Assembly: GCF_013318015.2 (NCBI RefSeq)
Contig: NZ_CP115842.1
Location: forward strand, 186,001 to 250,000
From: Agrobacterium tumefaciens
GTDB lineage: Bacteria > Pseudomonadota > Alphaproteobacteria > Rhizobiales > Rhizobiaceae
Direction: 5' to 3'
Length of the DNA: 64,000 nucleotides
Of this stretch, positions 59,803 through 64,000 are shown piece after piece. The translations under genes were made by a program, and so were the position numbers. How positions within the stretch are numbered: the stretch's first letter is position 1; every line of letters begins with the position of its first letter. The notes under the pieces are model-generated. The model was given only the letters and a program-made list of their open reading frames with translations, made no database searches and was not told where the DNA came from.

Positions 59803-60630
59803 TCACCCTTTCACGCCGGACGAAATCATGATGGCTTCCGTCACGCGCCGCTGGAAGATGACGTAGGCGACGATGACCGGCAGAGCCGCCAGCATGGCAA
59901 TCGCCATCAGGCGTGCATAAACGATGCCGAAGGTGTCGTTGACCTGCGTGATGCCGACGGGGATCGTCATCATGTTTTCGGACGTGATGACGAGGAAAGG
60001 CCAGAAGAAGGCATTCCACACCGTAATGAAGGTCACGATCGCCATGGCGGTCGTAATGCCCCAGTTCAGCGGCAGAAACACCTTGAACAGGATCGTGTAT
60101 TCGCCGCCACCATCCAGAACCACCGCCTCCCGCATCTCCTTGGGCACGCTGTCGAAGAACTGCTTGTAGACGATGATGACGATTGGCGTGATCAGCTGCG
60201 GCAGGATGATGCCCGCCCAGGTATTGATGAGGTTGAGGTTCTTCATCAGGATGAACTGTGTCACGACAAGCGTCTGCGCGGGCACCATGAAACTCGCGAG
60301 CACGATGCCATAGAGCAGTCGCCGTCCCGGAAAGCGGATCTGCGACAGCGCATAGGCGCATAACATCGAAATGATGAGCACAGAGACCGTGACGATCGCG
60401 GCGGTGCCAATGGAATTCACGTACCAGGTCAACAGCCGCGTATTGAAGATGGCATTCACATAGGCACCAAGCTGGAACTCATCAGGCAGTAGCGACGTGT
60501 TGCCCGCAACATTCTCGTCCGAGCGCAACGACGTCACGAACCCCCAGTAAAGCGGGAAAATCCATACCAGTGCTGCCGAAAATGTCAGCAGGGTCAGGAT
60601 GACGTTCTCAAGTCTTTTGGTCAGGCTCAT
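59803..60630 (-). CDS. Sugar ABC transporter permease, MalG type
   Basis: A 275-residue permease of the carbohydrate importer family CUT1. Landmarks: IFPLYWGFVTSLRSDENV, then FMVPAQTLVVTQFILMKNL in the family-typical place, and the EAA loop MREAVVLDGGGEYTILFKVFLPL (landmark REAVVLDGGGE). It overlaps the MalF-type gene by four bases and is the last gene of the operon. Confidence 0.92.
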   Translation of the reverse strand: MSLTKRLENVILTLLTFSAALVWIFPLYWGFVTSLRSDENVAGNTSLLPDEFQLGAYVNAIFNTRLLTWYVNSIGTAAIVTVSVLIISMLCAYALSQIRFPGRRLLYGIVLASFMVPAQTLVVTQFILMKNLNLINTWAGIILPQLITPIVIIVYKQFFDSVPKEMREAVVLDGGGEYTILFKVFLPLNWGITTAMAIVTFITVWNAFFWPFLVITSENMMTIPVGITQVNDTFGIVYARLMAIAMLAALPVIVAYVIFQRRVTEAIMISSGVKG

Positions 60631-61511
60631 GAATTCCTCCGGATGCGTAGCAACTGGAACTGGAGAACGGATACGATGACGATCAACAGGAAAAGCACGG
60701 TCGCCACGGCCGATGCATAACCGCCATTGTTCATCTGGAAGGCTTCCCGGTAGACCTTAAGGAGAAGCACGAAACTGGAATTGAAGGGTCCGCCGCCGCT
60801 CAAGAGGTAGATCTGGTCGAATATCTTCAGTTGCAGGATCAATTGCAGCGTCAGGATCAGCGCGGTCACCGGCCACAGAAGCGGCCATGTGACGCGCCGG
60901 AACTTTTGCCATGTCGTTGCGCCATCAAGAGCTGCGGCCTCATAAAGCTCGGTCGGAATGTTTCGCAAGCCGGCAATGAAGAGCAGAACGTTAAAACCGT
61001 TCGTCCACCAGATGGTGACGACAGCGACCATCGGCATGACCCAATTGGGGTTCTTGAAAACCGCGACCGGTTTGCCCGCCAGCAACGAAATGACCGGTTG
61101 GAGAATGCCGAACTGCAGGTCGAGCATCCAGGCCCAGATTTCGGTGACGACCGAAACCGGCAGGACATAAGGCAGGAAAAACAGGCTCATGGCGATTGTC
61201 TGCTTGATGCCGGACAATCGGCTGACCGCAAGCGCAATCAACAGGGCGATGACCGTTGTTGGCACCACCGTCAGCAGCACGAAATAGCCGTTATTCTTGA
61301 GCGAGGTGACGAACAGGCGGTCGCTCAGCAATTTTATGTAGTTCTGCAGGCCGACCCAGTTGCCATCGCCGATCAGCGGCGCATCCGTGAAGCTGATGCG
61401 TATCATCTCGATCAGGGGGTAAAGAAAGAACGTGGCGAAGACCACGATGAATGGCGTCACCATCGACAGTGCGATCAGCGACTTCTTGCGCCGGTTTTCA
61501 ATCATAGCCAT
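60627..61511 (-). CDS. Sugar ABC transporter permease, MalF type
   Basis: A 294-residue partner permease of the CUT1 family. The EAA loop is LYEAAALDGATTWQKFRRVTWP, and the C-terminal FDQIYLLSGGGPFNSSFVL segment is a hallmark of this group. The frame is open 38 codons further upstream, but the ATG at 61511 has GGAGG seven bases before it. A stem-loop stands between this gene and the binding-protein gene. Confidence 0.92.
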   Translation of the reverse strand: MAMIENRRKKSLIALSMVTPFIVVFATFFLYPLIEMIRISFTDAPLIGDGNWVGLQNYIKLLSDRLFVTSLKNNGYFVLLTVVPTTVIALLIALAVSRLSGIKQTIAMSLFFLPYVLPVSVVTEIWAWMLDLQFGILQPVISLLAGKPVAVFKNPNWVMPMVAVVTIWWTNGFNVLLFIAGLRNIPTELYEAAALDGATTWQKFRRVTWPLLWPVTALILTLQLILQLKIFDQIYLLSGGGPFNSSFVLLLKVYREAFQMNNGGYASAVATVLFLLIVIVSVLQFQLLRIRRNS

Positions 61512-61543
61512 GGAATGCCTCCGGGACCTCCCGCATTGCACGC

Positions 61544-61570
61544 TGCCCTCCGGCTGACAGCCAGAGGGCA
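61544..61570 (-). promoter_or_regulatory. Stem-loop between binding-protein and permease genes
   Basis: Arms TGCCCTCCGGCT and AGCCAGAGGGCA, 12 bp with one mismatch, three-base loop, eight bases after the binding-protein stop. No T-run. Confidence 0.6.
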
Positions 61571-61578
61571 GTCTCGGA

Positions 61579-62853
61579 TTACTTGAGCTTGCCCTGAAGC
61601 TCGGACTTGATCTGCTCGACCGCATCCGCGCCGCTCATGTAGCCCTGGATGGCCGGAGCGATGATATTAAGCGCCGCATCGTAAGCGGGTGAGGCAACTC
61701 CGGTAATCGTGGTCTTCGGATCGAACACTGCCGCCTCCGCCAGCGAGGCATATGTGGCATTCGGCTGCATCGCCTTGTATTCACTGCTTTCGGTGATCGA
61801 TTTATAGGCCGGAATATGCCCCGCATCGGCCCAGCTGATGGCGTGTTTTTCCATCCAGCCAATAACCGTCATGACAGCGGCGCGTTTCTCGCCGGAAACG
61901 GTCTTGTCACCCTGGTTGGGGATCGCAAAGGCGTGCGAATCCGCCCAGGTGGCGCGCTTGCCCATGAAAGGCGGAACTTCCACAGCGCTCCATTTGAAGC
62001 CGAGCTTGCCGTTCTTTTCCAGATCCTTGTAGGTCGGAACTTCCCAGACGCCATTAAGCTGGAAGGCGGATTTGCCAGCGGAGAAGAGTGCAACGGACGC
62101 AGGATATTCCGCCTGCTCGGGCGCCCATCCGTTTTCCCGCCATTTCGACATGGTATCGATCGCTTTGGCAGCCTTTTCGGCATTGTCGCCGGCAAGCACC
62201 TCGTTATTGGTGACCAGCTCGCCGCCCTGTTGTGAGAACAGTGTATAAAAGACACGCCAGACACCGGCTTCGCCACCCGACTGATAGGTAACCGGCGTCT
62301 GAACGCCCTTGTCCTTCGCCCAGGCCAGCGCCTTTTCGAAATCCTCCATCGTCTTGATACCGGTCAACTTCCCCTCGGCATCGAGATAGGGAGACCCTTT
62401 CAGAAGATCGGCGTTGTAATAGAGAATAAGGGCATGGATATCGAACGGCACCGCATAAAGCTTGCCGTCGTGGGTTGCCGCTTCGACGGGTGCGCTGAAA
62501 AAGTCGCTGGTCTTCAACCCGCCATCATCAAGGTCTTTTGTGGTAATTTCGCTCAATACTTTTTCATCAAGGCCGAGCGGCGCGCGCGACAGGTGATAGG
62601 TCATGACATCAGGCCCCTCACCCACGGCGGACGCCGTGCGTACCTTGGTATAGAACGGAACGCCCCACTCTAGCGTCGTTCCCTTGATCTGAATGTCAGG
62701 GTGCTCCTTGTTGAAGGCAGCAATCAGGGCTTTCATGCGCACGCCGTCGCCGCCCGACAGAAAGTCCCACCAGACGATATCCTGCTTCGCCAGTGCCGGC
62801 AGGGCGCTCAGGCCCAGAACCGTACCAACAAGCAATGTCTTGATCAGTCGCAT
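61579..62853 (-). CDS. Sugar ABC transporter substrate-binding protein (family 1)
   Basis: A 424-residue periplasmic binding protein with Sec signal (MRLIKTLLVGTVLGLSALPA, cut near ALA at residue 22). Landmarks of the CUT1 binding proteins are WWDFLSGGDGVRMKALIAAFNKEHP at the start, then DVMTYHLSR, AVPFDIHALILYYN, and KSAFQLNGVWEVP. The sugar cannot be told from sequence. It follows the ATPase gene after 78 bases and is followed by the two permease genes. Confidence 0.92.
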   Translation of the reverse strand: MRLIKTLLVGTVLGLSALPALAKQDIVWWDFLSGGDGVRMKALIAAFNKEHPDIQIKGTTLEWGVPFYTKVRTASAVGEGPDVMTYHLSRAPLGLDEKVLSEITTKDLDDGGLKTSDFFSAPVEAATHDGKLYAVPFDIHALILYYNADLLKGSPYLDAEGKLTGIKTMEDFEKALAWAKDKGVQTPVTYQSGGEAGVWRVFYTLFSQQGGELVTNNEVLAGDNAEKAAKAIDTMSKWRENGWAPEQAEYPASVALFSAGKSAFQLNGVWEVPTYKDLEKNGKLGFKWSAVEVPPFMGKRATWADSHAFAIPNQGDKTVSGEKRAAVMTVIGWMEKHAISWADAGHIPAYKSITESSEYKAMQPNATYASLAEAAVFDPKTTITGVASPAYDAALNIIAPAIQGYMSGADAVEQIKSELQGKLK

Positions 62854-62931
62854 CGTTCACTCCTCCCGTTTGTTGGAAACACCCCGTTCAAGGGGCGGTC
62901 TGCTACTGCATCGAAAGGCGCCTCCTCGCGC

Positions 62932-64000
62932 CTATCGCAACCTTTTGCCGTCGCTGCCGAAAACCATGATGTGATCGGGCGAAGCACTCAGTGAGACGGA
63001 CCGGCCATCCAGCCGCTCGCGCGAGCCCTGCCGCTGCACGACAAGTTCTTTCCCGGCACGCGTTCGGGTATAGAGATAGGAAAGGTCTCCAAGCTCCTCC
63101 GCCACCTCGACATTGACAGGCAAAGCACCCTCTTGCGTGATCGCCAGATGCTCGGGCCTTATGCCGATTTCGACCCGCTGACCGGGGGAAACCGGATGCG
63201 AAAGCCGGGCTTCGAGGTGCTTTTCACCACCTTCAGGCGCAAGCATAACGATGCCGTCCCGCTGCCCGACGATGTCGGCAGCAAGGAAATTCATCGCGGG
63301 CGATCCGATGAAGCCAGCGACGAAACGATTGTCCGGATCGTCGTAAAGGGTGAGCGGCGCACCGGCCTGTTGCACGATGCCGCCCTTCAGCACGAAAATC
63401 TTGTCCGCAAGCGTCATGGCCTCTACCTGGTCATGCGTGACGTAGATCATCGTGGCGCCGAGCTTGCGGTGAAGCCGGGTCAGTTCCAGCCGCATCTGCA
63501 CGCGCAGTTCCGCATCCAGGTTCGACAGGGGTTCATCGAAGAGAAACACCTTCGGCTGTCGCACGATCGCGCGGCCTATGGCCACGCGCTGCCTCTGGCC
63601 GCCGGAAAGCTGTGATGGCTTCTTGTGCAGATTGTCCTCGAGCTGGAGGATGCGGGCAGCTTCCCCCACTCTCTCATTCACCTCCGCTTTCGGCCGGCGG
63701 GCGAGACGCAGGCTGAAAGCCATGTTCTCGAACACCGTCAGATGCGGGTAAAGCGCATAATTCTGGAAGACCATGGCAACGCCGCGATCCGCCGGCTCGA
63801 CAGCGGTGACGTCGCGCTCGTCGATGGCGATGTGACCGCCGCTGGTTTCCTCAAGACCGGCGATCATGCGCAACAGGGTGGATTTTCCGCAACCGGATGG
63901 CCCCACGAAAACCGCGAAGCTGCCCGTCGGAATCTCCATCGAAACGTCCCGGATGGCTGCAAAGGAGCCGAAGGACTTGGCGATATTGCTGAGACGGACA
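62932..64000 (-). CDS. Sugar ABC transporter ATP-binding protein (MalK/UgpC type), 5' end cut by window
   Basis: An ATPase of the MalK group, incomplete at its N-terminus: the frame stays open to the window edge, with the family-typical start region VRLSNIAKSFGSFAAIRDVS visible from base 63999. Walker [11 protein letters not shown]-loop FQNYALYPH, signature LSGGQRQR, Walker [13 protein letters not shown], switch VTHDQVEAM, and the C-terminal TOBE/regulatory part (about the last 130 residues) are present. An internal ATG at 63939 lies in the middle of the N-terminal strand pair and is not the start. It leads the sugar operon or follows genes outside the window. Confidence 0.92.
   Translation of the reverse strand, partial: VRLSNIAKSFGSFAAIRDVSMEIPTGSFAVFVGPSGCGKSTLLRMIAGLEETSGGHIAIDERDVTAVEPADRGVAMVFQNYALYPHLTVFENMAFSLRLARRPKAEVNERVGEAARILQLEDNLHKKPSQLSGGQRQRVAIGRAIVRQPKVFLFDEPLSNLDAELRVQMRLELTRLHRKLGATMIYVTHDQVEAMTLADKIFVLKGGIVQQAGAPLTLYDDPDNRFVAGFIGSPAMNFLAADIVGQRDGIVMLAPEGGEKHLEARLSHPVSPGQRVEIGIRPEHLAITQEGALPVNVEVAEELGDLSYLYTRTRAGKELVVQRQGSRERLDGRSVSLSASPDHIMVFGSDGKRLR

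Noticed and set aside
62914..62934. Small GC-rich inverted repeat before the sugar binding-protein gene
   Set aside because: The arms are only five to six bases and it overlaps the end of the ATPase gene; too weak to call.
1..64000. CRISPR arrays, prophage, insertion sequences, tRNA or rRNA genes
   Set aside because: No regularly spaced repeats, transposase, integrase, phage structural gene, or cloverleaf-like sequence was noticed on either strand. A dedicated tRNA or IS search was not possible.

Overview
The window is about 64 kb of GC-rich DNA from an alphaproteobacterium of the Rhizobiales. The gene content points most strongly to the Agrobacterium/Rhizobium group: a divergent ampC-ampR pair, a ugp glycerol-3-phosphate transporter, a cytoplasmic double-PAS chemoreceptor, an HWE/HisKA_2-type kinase and very many ABC importers. 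It looks like part of a secondary chromosome or large accessory replicon rich in nutrient scavenging functions. The genus is an inference; no rRNA, tRNA, replication gene, phage, insertion sequence or CRISPR array was seen.

Layout. 1-3039: the end of a short-chain dehydrogenase, a small secreted GCG_CRPN-type protein with a hairpin over its ribosome binding site, a small membrane protein, a LysR regulator and a small membrane protein. 3259-10308: peptide-type ABC importer (binding protein, two permeases, fused double ATPase) followed by a CocE/NonD-type hydrolase. 10633-11368: cold-shock gene with strong promoter, long leader and terminator, and a small downstream gene. 11579-14548: three-gene signalling operon (CHASE3 kinase, single-domain response regulator, receiver-HisKA_2 kinase). 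14750-22671: GntR regulator, peptide/glutathione-type ABC importer and a cytoplasmic gamma-glutamyltransferase. 22863-26268: ampC, ampR and a chromate transporter. 26440-30688: ECF sigma, putative anti-sigma, CnrX-like periplasmic sensor, DUF1800 and DUF1501 genes. 30887-35871: polyamine-type ABC importer with a hydantoin/Asp-Glu racemase. 36185-39822: polar amino acid ABC operon led by its GntR regulator. 39989-40969: DnaQ-like exonuclease. 41169-46159: flavin monooxygenase, zinc alcohol dehydrogenase and an AcoR-like sigma-54 activator, with a good -24/-12 promoter and palindromic upstream sites. 46269-49704: lipoprotein, lytic transglycosylase, chemoreceptor. 50149-50622: VOC-fold protein. 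50883-55253: ugpBAEC. 55707-59777: flavin-dependent monooxygenase and an SsuABC-type sulfonate importer. 59803-64000: sugar-type ABC operon, its ATPase cut by the window end.

How it works together. Seven ABC importers occupy nearly half of the window. Several sit with an enzyme that could process the imported compound (CocE-type hydrolase, gamma-glutamyltransferase, racemase, FMN-dependent monooxygenase), which suggests separate import-and-catabolism modules under local regulators. In all five operons where a gap separates the binding-protein gene from the next permease gene, that gap holds a strong stem-loop 8-22 nt after the stop codon, a likely device for making more binding protein than permease. 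The best regulatory prediction is the sigma-54 promoter at 44144-44159 with TGCAACA/TGTTGCA repeats about 75-115 bp upstream, next to the activator gene.
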